In this document: positions 32,804 through 41,586 of the stretch, one piece after another | How positions within the stretch are numbered: position 1 is the stretch's first letter | Layout of the letters: each line of letters begins with the position of its first letter | NCBI RefSeq assembly: GCF_025628985.1 | Contig: NZ_JAOTEM010000001.1 | Coordinates: 310,001-374,000, forward strand | Direction: 5' to 3' | Length of the DNA: 64,000 nucleotides | Source: Chryseobacterium edaphi | GTDB lineage: Bacteria > Bacteroidota > Bacteroidia > Flavobacteriales > Weeksellaceae | The notes under the pieces: generated by a model | Told to the model about the DNA's origin: nothing | What the model saw: only the letters and a program-made list of their open reading frames with translations | The model's database searches: none | Translations under genes and position numbers: made by a program

Positions 32804-34153
32804 ATGAAGTTAACAGAACTTGCAAAAGAACTCAACATATCACCGGAAAGCATTAAATTTTTTATTCAGGATTTTGACCTTGATTTGAGTGACTGCATCT
32901 CAACCAATTTTGAGGTGAAAAAAGATTTTGAAAAATTTGCGCGTGAAAATGCAGATTTTCTCAAAGATTACGAGAAAGATTTAGATAAAAATAAAACCCT
33001 CGATCAGATTGCCAAAACTATCAATCAGCCAAAAGACAAGATAGAAAAGGCCATTCAAGAAACAGATTCGAATATTTTTGATAACGGATTTTTCAGATCG
33101 TCGATTTCCAGCTATGGAATTGATCAGAAATTGGGAGGCAATTATCAATTCGTTTATGATTATTTCGGATATAAAACCAGTCTTCAAAAACGTGATTTTA
33201 TCGGGTACAGAGATTTGTTTTTCTATATTTCTAGCGTTCTGGAACCTTTTTTAAATGAAAAGCAGATCAAAGATTGGGGAATTCACAAACCTGCGGGAAT
33301 TATTTTGTATGGACCTCCCGGAAGTGGCAAAATTTTCTGGGCAAATAAAATTGCAGAGATCATCAGTTATCAATTTAAAGAAGTAAAAAAATATTTTCTG
33401 GGAACTTCCTATGTTGACGGAAAAGAAACTGATTTCAATGATTTTTTGGTTAATATGATGAGTGAAGATAAAATTTTACTTTTTATGGATGATTTTGACG
33501 AAATCATGACCGAGCGAAAAGCAGAAAAAGATATTGCCTCATGCAATCTTGAAACGCAGGAAATTATTCTTCATTACATCAGCAAATTTGAGAAAGAAGA
33601 TCTTTTGATGATCGGTTCTGCCAATTCCGTTTCTGAGATTGATAAAGAAATTCTGGCTCCGGGAAGATTTGATGTTTTGGTTCCTGTGTTTCCTCCAAAT
33701 GCGGCCGAAAGATCTGAAATTATTTTGTACATGATGACGAAAGGTCTTGAAGAAGATTCACTTTTATATAAGATTTTAAAAAACAATAAAGCCGACAAAA
33801 TCCCATTCTGGAATGATATTGCTTCAAAAATGAAAGTTTTCAGCAATACCATGCTCATTGATTTTACTCAAAGTCTGAAAAAGCGAATAAAAAATCTCTA
33901 TCAAAAAACTAAGAACGAAAAATTAGCAATCGATCAGAAAATTCTGAGTGCTGCTTTGCGTGATGCTGCAAGTAAACTGACTGAAGAATATTTAGAACAA
34001 ATTGCTAGATTTTTGGCAGACGCTATCATTAATAATCCTGAAGATTTTCCTTCAAGAATCAATGCTTTAAAAACTGAACTTGAAACGTATAGAATTGTTG
34101 AAGAGCCAAGAAGAGAGATTGGTTTTCAACATAATGAGGAGGATAAAGGATGA
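32804..34153 (+). CDS. AAA ATPase with altered Walker A
   Basis: 449 residues. The first 90 residues hold two IF2_N-like helical modules (LTELAKELNISPESIKFFI and LDQIAKTINQPKDKIEKAI). The AAA core has Walker A GPPGSGKI at 170-177, where Ile177 replaces the usual Thr or Ser that binds Mg2+. Walker B is LLFMDDFDEIM, and sensor 1 to Arg-finger reads IGSANSVSEIDKEILAPGRFD. A helical lid follows. Strong similarity to the FtsH/katanin class of AAA modules but no protease or known partner. It may bind but turn over ATP poorly. Confidence 0.85.
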   Translation: MKLTELAKELNISPESIKFFIQDFDLDLSDCISTNFEVKKDFEKFARENADFLKDYEKDLDKNKTLDQIAKTINQPKDKIEKAIQETDSNIFDNGFFRSSISSYGIDQKLGGNYQFVYDYFGYKTSLQKRDFIGYRDLFFYISSVLEPFLNEKQIKDWGIHKPAGIILYGPPGSGKIFWANKIAEIISYQFKEVKKYFLGTSYVDGKETDFNDFLVNMMSEDKILLFMDDFDEIMTERKAEKDIASCNLETQEIILHYISKFEKEDLLMIGSANSVSEIDKEILAPGRFDVLVPVFPPNAAERSEIILYMMTKGLEEDSLLYKILKNNKADKIPFWNDIASKMKVFSNTMLIDFTQSLKKRIKNLYQKTKNEKLAIDQKILSAALRDAASKLTEEYLEQIARFLADAIINNPEDFPSRINALKTELETYRIVEEPRREIGFQHNEEDKG

Positions 34154-34198
34154 TTTTATCTAAATTTTTACAAATTATAAACTCTCAATTTTAAATCT

Positions 34199-34206
34199 TA
34201 TTTTTG
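34199..34206 (+). promoter_or_regulatory. -7 box (TATTTTTG) of prfB
   Basis: Exact match 16 bases before the GTG start, predicting a leader of about 10-13 bases. Confidence 0.5.
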
Positions 34207-34222
34207 CAAAAAAGAAATATTC

Positions 34223-35335
34223 GTGATCAACAACGACCAGATAAAAGAAATTCAGTCAAGAATTGAAGATCTTCATAAATACCTTCAGATTGACAAAAAG
34301 AAGATAGAAATCTCCAATGATGATGAAAAAACTGCCGCTCCGGAATTTTGGGACAATCCTAAAACAGCTGAGGTTTTCCTGAAACAACTCCGTTCAAAGA
34401 AAAAATGGGTGGAAGATTATGATGACATCAACACTCAGTTTGAAGATCTTCAGGTTTTATTGGAATTTGCCAAAGAAGATCCCGATTCTGAAAAAGAACT
34501 CGACGAAAGTTATCCGCTTTTAATGGAGAAAATTGAGAACATTGAGTTTAAGAACATGCTTTCCAACGAAGGCGACGAGCTTTCAGCAGTTCTGCAAATC
34601 ACAGCAGGAGCAGGAGGAACCGAAAGCTGCGACTGGGCTGCAATGTTGATGAGAATGTACACGATGTGGGCAGAAAAACAAGGTTATAAAATTAAAGAAC
34701 TCAATTATCAGGAAGGGGAAGTTGCCGGTGTAAAAACAGTTACTTTGGAAATTGAAGGTGAGTTTGCTTTCGGTTATTTGAAAGGTGAAAACGGTGTTCA
34801 CAGATTGGTAAGAATTTCACCTTTTGATTCTAATGCGAAACGTCACACAAGTTTCGTTTCAGTTTATGTTTATCCGTTGGTTGATGATACGATTGAAATC
34901 AATATTAATCCTGCCGATATTTCATTTGAAACAATGCGAAGTTCAGGTGCGGGTGGACAAAACGTAAACAAAGTAGAAACGGCGGTTCGTCTTCGTCACG
35001 CACCGACAGGAATTATTATTGAAAACTCAGAATCTCGTTCTCAGCTTCAGAATAAAGAAAAAGCGATGCAGCTTTTGAGATCCAGATTATACGAAATGGA
35101 ATTGGAAGAGCGTTTAAAAGCCCGAACAGAAATCGAGGCCGGAAAGATGAAAATCGAGTGGGGAAGTCAGATCCGAAATTATGTGATGCATCCTTACAAA
35201 TTGATAAAAGATGTTCGTTCAGGGCACGAAACTTCAGACGTTGATGCGGTGATGAACGGAAATCTTACACCTTTTCTCAAAGCCTTTCTGATGGCTGATG
35301 GAACGGCGGTTTCAGATGACGATCTCGATCTATAA
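34223..35335 (+). CDS. prfB: Peptide chain release factor 2 (no frameshift site, GTG start)
   Basis: 370 residues from GTG. The peptidyl-hydrolase motif GGQ in [18 protein letters not shown] and the stop-codon reading SPF in [16 protein letters not shown] identify RF2, which releases peptides at UAA and UGA. Where E. coli carries the CTT-TGA programmed frameshift, the matching site here reads CTT CAG ATT GAC (HKYLQID), in one open frame. The usual autoregulation by UGA is therefore absent. The start is set by homology and the nearby -7 box. Confidence 0.95.
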   Translation: MINNDQIKEIQSRIEDLHKYLQIDKKKIEISNDDEKTAAPEFWDNPKTAEVFLKQLRSKKKWVEDYDDINTQFEDLQVLLEFAKEDPDSEKELDESYPLLMEKIENIEFKNMLSNEGDELSAVLQITAGAGGTESCDWAAMLMRMYTMWAEKQGYKIKELNYQEGEVAGVKTVTLEIEGEFAFGYLKGENGVHRLVRISPFDSNAKRHTSFVSVYVYPLVDDTIEININPADISFETMRSSGAGGQNVNKVETAVRLRHAPTGIIIENSESRSQLQNKEKAMQLLRSRLYEMELEERLKARTEIEAGKMKIEWGSQIRNYVMHPYKLIKDVRSGHETSDVDAVMNGNLTPFLKAFLMADGTAVSDDDLDL

Positions 35336-35398
35336 AATATCATGTTTACATTTCTGTTAAAATATGCTAATATATTTTCAGCATAATATTATTAAGCT

Positions 35399-35406
35399 TA
35401 TTTTTG
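35399..35406 (+). promoter_or_regulatory. -7 box (TATTTTTG) of the DedA gene
   Basis: Exact TAnnTTTG match 16 bases before the ATG at 35423. Confidence 0.5.
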
Positions 35407-35422
35407 TTCATCATCATTACTT

Positions 35423-36139
35423 ATGGAAGATTTCAATAGCTGGAGAGATTTATTAAACCCCGAATTTTATATCAAAATGGGTGGGTTTTGGCTTATTTTG
35501 TTTATCATTTTTGCCGAAACGGGGTTGTTTGTAGGATTTTTCCTTCCGGGAGATTCATTATTGTTTGTTTCAGGAATTTATGCGGTAGATATCATCAAAG
35601 AAACTTTTACTTCTACTGGAAGCGATTTCTTAGATACTACGATTCTGGCAACTGCGGTTTCTTTTGCTGCAATTATTGGAAATCAGGTAGGATATTGGTT
35701 TGGAAACAAAACAGGACCTGCTTTATACAAAAAGAAAGATACTTTCTTATTTAAAAAGAAATATCTTTTCCAGGCACACGATTTTTTTGAAAAAAACGGA
35801 GCTTTGGCAATTATTATGGCAAGATTTTTACCTGTAGTAAGAACTTTTACACCCATCATTGCCGGAATTGTAAAGATGGATAAAAAAGATTTCCTCAGAG
35901 ACAATATTATTGGTGGAGTTTTGTGGTCTTTTCTTTTGATTTTTGCGGGACATTATCTAAATGAGCTGTTTTTGGTACAATTTGGAATTAACCTAAAAGA
36001 AAAATTAGAATACATTATCATTGTCATTGTATTGATTACAACACTTCCTGTTATTCTTAAATTTATGTTGGGAGCACCAAAAGAGAATCCCAAATTAGAA
36101 GATGAAACTTTGGATGATCTGATTGATAAAGAAAAATAA
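35423..36139 (+). CDS. DedA-family membrane protein
   Basis: 238 residues. The family motifs FAETGLFVGFFLPGDSLLFVSGI, GNQVGYWFGNKTG and IMARFLPVVRTFTPIIAGI are clear, the last with the conserved Arg residues that are essential in E. coli homologues. It has four to five membrane helices and a charged cytoplasmic tail. DedA proteins act in lipid-carrier recycling and membrane homeostasis. A bidirectional hairpin follows the stop. Confidence 0.94.
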   Translation: MEDFNSWRDLLNPEFYIKMGGFWLILFIIFAETGLFVGFFLPGDSLLFVSGIYAVDIIKETFTSTGSDFLDTTILATAVSFAAIIGNQVGYWFGNKTGPALYKKKDTFLFKKKYLFQAHDFFEKNGALAIIMARFLPVVRTFTPIIAGIVKMDKKDFLRDNIIGGVLWSFLLIFAGHYLNELFLVQFGINLKEKLEYIIIVIVLITTLPVILKFMLGAPKENPKLEDETLDDLIDKEK

Positions 36140-36153
36140 TCAATTTAAATATA

Positions 36154-36187
36154 CAAATTAACCTGCTTTTTGAGTGGGTTAATTTTT
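36154..36187. terminator. Bidirectional terminator between DedA and hydrolase genes
   Basis: AATTAACC (36156-36163) and GGTTAATT (36177-36184) with a T run after, between two convergent genes. Confidence 0.75.
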
Positions 36188-37039
36188 TATCCATTCAAGA
36201 ATATTGGGGTAAATGATACTGTCTCTTTTCTTTTTACTGAAAAATCTGGGAGCGTGACCCGTATTTTCCATAAAAACCAATTTGTGTGGAATATTCATTA
36301 CTGTCAATGCAGAATCTAATGCTAAACCCTGTTTCTGATTAACCAAAAAATCCTGATTTCCCTGAAATAAGAGCGTTGGAACATTCGAAATATTCGCGAT
36401 CGGACTGGCTTTTTGGAATTCTTCAGACAAATTTTTCCGGTCAAATTTACTTCCCACCATTTTCTGAACTGTTCCAGAAGTATATTTTGAATAAAATGAA
36501 TTTAAATATTCCTTTGAATAAAAATCTGTAGGACCACTTAAGGAAATAATTTTCCTGATTTTATCTGAATTTTGATAGCCGTAAAGTAATGCCAAATGTC
36601 CACCTGCACTTTCGCCAAGAAGAATATAATTATTAGTTAAAAGTTCAGCTTTTTCAGCTAAGGAATTAAATTTTTCAACAACAGAATTGATGTCTTCGAG
36701 TTGTTCTTTGTAAGTTAAATGTTTGGAAACCAAGCGGTAATTCATATTGATACTCGGAATATTATTTTCAAAAAGCATTTTCTGAATCTTAATCATGTGT
36801 TCTTTACGACCGTATTTCCAGGCTCCACCATGAACAATCAGGACAACTGGAGAATCTTTTGCGAATTCAGCAGGGAGAAAAACGTCCATTTTCTGACATT
36901 TGTGTTGACCGTATTTAAGATTGTAAATTTTCTGACTGTCTTTTCCCACCCAAACCCGGAATTTAGAATTACATGAATTTAAAACAAAGCCAATCAATCC
37001 TAAAACAAAGAAATGGTAATTGAGAATCAGCTTTTTCAT
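36179..37039 (-). CDS. Alpha/beta hydrolase lipoprotein (BD-FAE/esterase type)
   Basis: 286 residues. The N-terminal signal ends in lipobox LNSC. The fold is that of esterase/lipase family hydrolases: oxyanion HGGAWKYG, nucleophile Ser in LGESAGGHLALLYG and catalytic His in NTGHAPRFF. The acid is probably the Asp in LLFQGNQDFLVN. It would hydrolyse an ester outside the inner membrane, such as acetyl or feruloyl groups on glycans; the substrate is not evident. Confidence 0.88.
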   Translation of the reverse strand: MKKLILNYHFFVLGLIGFVLNSCNSKFRVWVGKDSQKIYNLKYGQHKCQKMDVFLPAEFAKDSPVVLIVHGGAWKYGRKEHMIKIQKMLFENNIPSINMNYRLVSKHLTYKEQLEDINSVVEKFNSLAEKAELLTNNYILLGESAGGHLALLYGYQNSDKIRKIISLSGPTDFYSKEYLNSFYSKYTSGTVQKMVGSKFDRKNLSEEFQKASPIANISNVPTLLFQGNQDFLVNQKQGLALDSALTVMNIPHKLVFMENTGHAPRFFSKKKRDSIIYPNILEWIKN

Positions 37040-37095
37040 AGAGTAAAGGTAAGGAGAAAAAAGATTTTATTTTATTATTCACAAGTACATCTGAA

Positions 37096-38007
37096 TTATT
37101 TTCTTTTAAACGTTTTTGAAATTTTTTGAAAAAGGGATTTGTACTTTTCGAAATTTTCTTTTGTTTGGCCAACTATAATAAAATAGCCAGAATCTTCATT
37201 AAATAAAATTGTCTGGTAAATCATTTGTGGTTGATCTTCTTTCTCACTAACCTCTGCAATAATTTCATAGCCGTTAAGATTATCTATCGTAATTTTATTC
37301 ACATTTTTAAAAACCGCATCTTTAGCTCCGGGAAGACTTCTGAATCTATCTTCTGCAAATTTTTTAAAATCCTTTACTGATATTTTAGAAATTGAATTTC
37401 CAACAATAATAGTTGGTTTATCTGTCGGAATTTTTCCATCAATAGAATAAAGTAAACTTCCAGACATATATTTGATGAATTTGAAACCGCTATCTGCAAT
37501 ATCCACAGAGAAACTGACAACATTTGCCGGATCAACATTTTGTTCTGAATTATAGATGGTGGAAAGGATTGATTTTTTTATTGATTCTTCTAGATTTTTA
37601 TTTATCTCCGGATAAATTCCGTTTACTAAAACTGTTTTTGTCTGATCACCAAATACTAAAAGTTGTTTTAAATAAATTTTTCCATTCGCTACCTGAGTTA
37701 TTTTAAAGACATTGGCTTTTGAACCGTTAAAATCGATAATGGTCTTGTCTAATAGATTCATGCCTTTAGATTTTAGTGCTTCTGAAGTAAATTCTTTCAC
37801 AAGATCTTCATAAGATGCCGGAAGCTCATTGATCATTATGGATGAACCTGATTCCGTATGTTGAAAACCGCTGAAAGATTGAGATTTTTCAAAGCCCTCT
37901 GGAGGAATCATGCTATACTTCGTTCCGGATACCGAAACGCGTTGATTGCTTTGAGATAGATATAAATTTGCAAATGCTAAAAAAGTAAATAGTAGAAAAT
38001 TTTTCAT
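37096..38007 (-). CDS. Secreted protein of unknown function
   Basis: 303 residues with a signal peptide (1-19, ends LSQ). The mature chain has two similar halves by eye, each with a PPEGF/KSQSF-like or ADSGFKFIKY start and a long amphipathic helix, such as YEDLVKEFTSEALKSKGM and SVKDFKKFAEDRFRSLPG. No family is recognised. It lies 56 bases upstream of the lipoprotein hydrolase on the same strand and may share its mRNA. Confidence 0.78.
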   Translation of the reverse strand: MKNFLLFTFLAFANLYLSQSNQRVSVSGTKYSMIPPEGFEKSQSFSGFQHTESGSSIMINELPASYEDLVKEFTSEALKSKGMNLLDKTIIDFNGSKANVFKITQVANGKIYLKQLLVFGDQTKTVLVNGIYPEINKNLEESIKKSILSTIYNSEQNVDPANVVSFSVDIADSGFKFIKYMSGSLLYSIDGKIPTDKPTIIVGNSISKISVKDFKKFAEDRFRSLPGAKDAVFKNVNKITIDNLNGYEIIAEVSEKEDQPQMIYQTILFNEDSGYFIIVGQTKENFEKYKSLFQKISKTFKRK

Positions 38008-38116
38008 TGAAATTTTTAAGATGTAACAAAACTAGTATTAATTTTTAAGATTAGATTGTAAGCCATTTTAATAATATTCTTAGCCCAAAACAATTCCCAA
38101 TTCCAAATTAAAACAT

Positions 38117-38124
38117 TATTTTTG
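38117..38124 (+). promoter_or_regulatory. -7 box (TATTTTTG) of the DUF808 gene
   Basis: Exact match 39 bases before the ATG at 38164. Confidence 0.5.
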
Positions 38125-38163
38125 TCTGTCTTTTAACTACTATTAAAAAAATATTAAAACACT

Positions 38164-39048
38164 ATGGCTTCTGGTTTTTTTGCGATTTTAGATGATATCG
38201 CTGCTTTGATGGATGATGTTGCAGTAACAAGTAAAATTGCGACCCAAAAAACGGCGGGAATATTAGGTGATGATTTGGCGGTAAATGCAGAAAAAGCAAC
38301 TGGCTTTATGTCTTCACGAGAAATTCCGGTACTTTGGGCGATTACAAAAGGTTCGTTTATTAACAAGCTGATCATTCTTCCAGTGGTATTTCTTTTGAAC
38401 TGGTTGTACCAACCTGCAATCAATTATGTTCTGATCTTGGGAGGTTTTTATCTTGCTTTTGAAGGAGTTGAAAAAATCATCGAGTTTTTATTTCACCGAA
38501 AAAAAGAAGGTCATGAAGTAGTAGAAGAAATTGAAAAAGAAGAAAGTGCTGAAGATTCTGAAAAAGCGAAAGTGAAATCTGCAATTACGACTGATTTTAT
38601 ATTGTCTATCGAAATTGTGATCATTGCTTTGGGGACAGTTTTAGAGGAAAGTCATCCTTTTATTACTCAGATTCTTGTAACGAGTTTGGTTGCAATTATC
38701 GCAACAGTAGGAGTTTACGGAATTGTTGCTTTGATTGTAAGAATGGATGATGCAGGATTTAAATTAATTAAAAAAAGTAACGGTAAAGGATTTTTTGCGA
38801 AGCTAGGTCAGTTTTTGGTTGATGCCTTACCTTGGATTATTAAAGGATTGGGGATTGTAGGAACCATTGCATTGATAATGGTTGCCGGTGATATTTTTGC
38901 ACATAGAGTAGAATATCTCCATCACATTTTACCAAAGTGGCCAAACATTTTGAAACAAATAGTTTTTGGTCTAACTGGAGGTTTGGCTGCAGTGGCTGTT
39001 TTCACGCTTGGAAAATCTATATTTAAGATGTTGAGTAAAAAAGCTTAA
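38164..39048 (+). CDS. DUF808 (YedI-like) inner-membrane protein
   Basis: 294 residues. The N-terminal block MASGFFAILDDIAALMDDVAVTS and the following KTAGILGDDLAVNAEKATGF are diagnostic of DUF808. Membrane helices lie near 57-100, 144-195 and 220-285, with an acidic cytoplasmic loop (about 115-140). YedI function is unknown. Single gene with its own promoter and terminator. Confidence 0.92.
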   Translation: MASGFFAILDDIAALMDDVAVTSKIATQKTAGILGDDLAVNAEKATGFMSSREIPVLWAITKGSFINKLIILPVVFLLNWLYQPAINYVLILGGFYLAFEGVEKIIEFLFHRKKEGHEVVEEIEKEESAEDSEKAKVKSAITTDFILSIEIVIIALGTVLEESHPFITQILVTSLVAIIATVGVYGIVALIVRMDDAGFKLIKKSNGKGFFAKLGQFLVDALPWIIKGLGIVGTIALIMVAGDIFAHRVEYLHHILPKWPNILKQIVFGLTGGLAAVAVFTLGKSIFKMLSKKA

Positions 39049-39068
39049 AAGAATTAACTACAAATATT

Positions 39069-39101
39069 TAAACCTGCTTTTATCTGAGCAGGTTTTTTTA
39101 T
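39069..39101 (+). terminator. Terminator of the DUF808 gene
   Basis: AACCTGCT-TTTATCTG-AGCAGGTTTTTTT, 22 bases after the stop. Confidence 0.85.
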
Positions 39102-39119
39102 TTAAATATAAATTTCATT

Positions 39120-39127
39120 TACTTTTG
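39120..39127 (+). promoter_or_regulatory. -7 box (TACTTTTG) of the acyltransferase gene
   Basis: Exact match 39 bases before the ATG at 39167. Confidence 0.5.
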
Positions 39128-39166
39128 CAAAAACCGAGTCTTAACTGACTTTTTGCTGTTATAAAT

Positions 39167-40084
39167 ATGGGCAGAAATTTAACAATTGATATTTTAAAAA
39201 TTATCCTGGCATTTTTTGTTGTGTTTTTGCACATGAATTTTTTAAAAGATACTTATCCGCAGTTAAGTTATGTACTAGTTAATGGATTATTTAGAATCGC
39301 AGTTCCTGTTTTTCTGGTCATAACAGGATTTTACTTTTTGCATATTGATCATTCTAAAAAGCTTAAAAAATGGCTTTTCAGAACATTCCTTTTGTACGCA
39401 ATCTGGATGTTGATTTATATTTCATATTGGAAAGATAATGACCAGATTTTACTCATGATTATTTTCGGGTATCATCATTTATGGTATTTGATTGGGACTT
39501 TTTTTTCGGGAACTATTCTTTTTCTTTTACGAAAACAAAGTTCTTCAATACTGATTTTTTTGACTGTCTTTTTATTTTTAATCGGATATGCTGTACAGGT
39601 TTTAGGAAATCTTCATTATTTTGAAAAAGAACAGGATTCGGTTTTGAATATGTATCTTTTTTACAGAAATTTTCTCTTTGTATGTTTTCCTTTTCTGACG
39701 ATTGGTTTTCTAATCAATAAGCATCAAATAGATCTTTCAAAGTACAGATATTCGTATTTTTTGGTGATTCTGACAGTTTTTTGCGTCATTGGAGAAGCTG
39801 TTCTTGACTATTATTGGATCGGTTCAGAAAGTACAGATATTTTATTTTCGTTGTTGTTTGCGTGTCCTTTAGTGTTTTTATATTTTAAGAATGTTTATGT
39901 AAAAACCAATACTAAAATCTTAGCAAACCTTTCCACAGCAATTTATGTTGTACATCCGCTAATCATGAAATCTACTTTTTACGAAGAACTTCAATCTTTT
40001 AAAATCCTGATTTTCTTGGCGATATTGATTCCAGTAAGTTTTGCTTTGGTTTACCTCAATAATAAATTAAAATATTTACTTTAA
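39167..40084 (+). CDS. Acyltransferase-3 family membrane protein
   Basis: 305 residues, about ten membrane helices. The N-terminal MGRNLTIDILKIILAFFVVFLH has the family layout with a His (22) at the end of helix 1, and RIAVPVFLVITGFYF follows as the Arg-containing second motif. The late ANLSTAIYVVHPLIM matches the final helices of the family. Such proteins transfer acyl groups, commonly acetyl, to extracytoplasmic glycans. No glycan cluster is adjacent. Confidence 0.9.
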   Translation: MGRNLTIDILKIILAFFVVFLHMNFLKDTYPQLSYVLVNGLFRIAVPVFLVITGFYFLHIDHSKKLKKWLFRTFLLYAIWMLIYISYWKDNDQILLMIIFGYHHLWYLIGTFFSGTILFLLRKQSSSILIFLTVFLFLIGYAVQVLGNLHYFEKEQDSVLNMYLFYRNFLFVCFPFLTIGFLINKHQIDLSKYRYSYFLVILTVFCVIGEAVLDYYWIGSESTDILFSLLFACPLVFLYFKNVYVKTNTKILANLSTAIYVVHPLIMKSTFYEELQSFKILIFLAILIPVSFALVYLNNKLKYLL

Positions 40085-40089
40085 AAAAT

Positions 40090-41103
40090 TTAATCCTGAC
40101 CGTTCATTGTCTGAATTAAACCTTGATCATCATATTTCAATTCACGCACTTTTAAACTTCTCAGGTAACTTTTGCCACCGGAATTTTTACTGTCATGGTA
40201 GAATAAATACCACTTTTTGCCGATTTCAACAATACTGTGATGGGTTGTCCATCCAACGACAGGTGTCAGAATTTCACCTTTAAAAGTAAATGGTCCGTAA
40301 GGATTTTCACCGATTGCGTAAACAAGTTTGTGAGTTTCTCCCGTAGAGTAGGAAAGGTAGTATTTTTTGTTGTATTGGTGAATCCAAACACCTTCAAAAA
40401 AACGTCTGTTTTGATCTTCTGATTTTAAAAGATTTCCGTTTTCATCAAGAATTAAAACATCTTTTGGTTCTTCAGCCAATTCTTTCATATTGCTTTTCAA
40501 TAAAGCAATCTTTGGCAATAAAGCATTTTCTTCTTTTTGGAGTTCAGGATAGACTTTAGAATGTTTATTATTTCTGTATTCCTGAAGTTGACCACCTTTT
40601 AAACCTCCAAAGTAGATATAATATTTTCCATTATCATTTAAAACTGTCGGATCAATGCTGTAAGTTCCAATAATTGGAGTTTTTTCAGCTTTAAACGGTC
40701 CGGATGGGTTATTACTCGAAGCAACTCCAATTTTAAACAGATCATTTTTATCTTTTGCAGGAAAGTAGAGGTAATATTTGTTTCCTTTTTTAGCAACATC
40801 AGGAGCCCAAAGTTGCTGTTTTGCCCAGGAAACATCTTCAAGTTTTAAGACAATTCCATAATCTTTTGCTTTTTGGTTAACGTTATCCAAAGTCAAAACA
40901 TGATAATCTTTCATGTTGAAATGTGCTCCATTGGCGGCATCTTTCACATCAGTCTGGATATCATGTGATGGATAAATGTAAATTTTATCATTGAATACAT
41001 GAACGGAAGGATCTGCAAAGTACAAATCATCAAATAAATATTTGGGACTTTCCTGTGCGTAACCGATTGCACTAAACAATGTAAGAATAATCAATTTTCT
41101 CAT
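40090..41103 (-). CDS. Glycoside hydrolase family 43 enzyme, secreted
   Basis: 337 residues, signal peptide 1-16. The five-bladed propeller of GH43 is suggested by repeated YxYxS blocks. Acid residues at the expected places are the base Asp in ADPSVHVFNDKIYIYPS, the pKa-modulating Asp in IDPTVLNDNGKYYIYFGG and the acid Glu in FFEGVWIHQYNKKYYLSYS. Members cleave arabinan, xylan and similar polymers. No SusC/SusD pair lies nearby, so this is not a visible utilisation locus. Confidence 0.9.
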   Translation of the reverse strand: MRKLIILTLFSAIGYAQESPKYLFDDLYFADPSVHVFNDKIYIYPSHDIQTDVKDAANGAHFNMKDYHVLTLDNVNQKAKDYGIVLKLEDVSWAKQQLWAPDVAKKGNKYYLYFPAKDKNDLFKIGVASSNNPSGPFKAEKTPIIGTYSIDPTVLNDNGKYYIYFGGLKGGQLQEYRNNKHSKVYPELQKEENALLPKIALLKSNMKELAEEPKDVLILDENGNLLKSEDQNRRFFEGVWIHQYNKKYYLSYSTGETHKLVYAIGENPYGPFTFKGEILTPVVGWTTHHSIVEIGKKWYLFYHDSKNSGGKSYLRSLKVRELKYDDQGLIQTMNGQD

Positions 41104-41148
41104 AGACTTGAATTTTCCGTATTTGAAATACGAAAATAGAGAAAATTT

Positions 41149-41499
41149 TTAGTTTAAATTATAATTTATAATCACCAATCTCAAAATAAAATGTACAAAA
41201 TCTTGTTGTGCATCATTTCTGCTAATGAGTTTGTTTTTATATTCGTAAGTGCTGAAAACTTTGATTAAAGTTTTATAAGTGTCGTAATCTTCATCTTTGA
41301 TTCTGATTTTTACGTGTCCATCTTTTCTTTTGATCAATTGATCATCCAGAGTTCTCACTTTGAATAAGACATCGCATGATTTTGGAACCATACCATAATA
41401 TCTCTCTACAATATTGACTTTGAATGCATCAAAAATAATTGTATTGAAAACCAGATTACCATTAGAATCTGGTGTGCGAAGCTGAAGTTGATAGTTCAT
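41149..41499 (-). CDS. Small hypothetical protein upstream of GH43
   Basis: 116 residues, basic, no signal peptide. Beta-rich pattern in the first two thirds (YQLQLRTPDSNGNLVFNTI, CDVLFKVRTLDDQLI, GHVKIRIKDEDYDTY) and a helical end. No family is recognised. It precedes the GH43 gene by 45 bases on the same strand. Confidence 0.65.
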   Translation of the reverse strand: MNYQLQLRTPDSNGNLVFNTIIFDAFKVNIVERYYGMVPKSCDVLFKVRTLDDQLIKRKDGHVKIRIKDEDYDTYKTLIKVFSTYEYKNKLISRNDAQQDFVHFILRLVIINYNLN

Positions 41500-41546
41500 A
41501 ATGAATTGCTACCTTTAAATATATAAAATTAAATATTAGATGAAGT

Positions 41547-41584
41547 GAAAAAAGAGACTTTTGCAAAAAAGTCTCTTTTTTTAT
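41547..41584 (-). terminator. Terminator of the dnaJ gene
   Basis: AAAAAGAGACTT (41549-41560) and AAGTCTCTTTTT (41569-41580), just past the dnaJ stop on the minus strand, with a T run. Confidence 0.85.
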
Positions 41585-41586
41585 TT

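Noticed and set aside
34240..34320. Programmed frameshift in prfB
   Set aside because: The aligned site has no in-frame UGA and the frame is open through it.
40090..41103. Polysaccharide utilisation locus around the GH43 gene
   Set aside because: No SusC/SusD pair, sensor or further glycosidase lies within the window near it.
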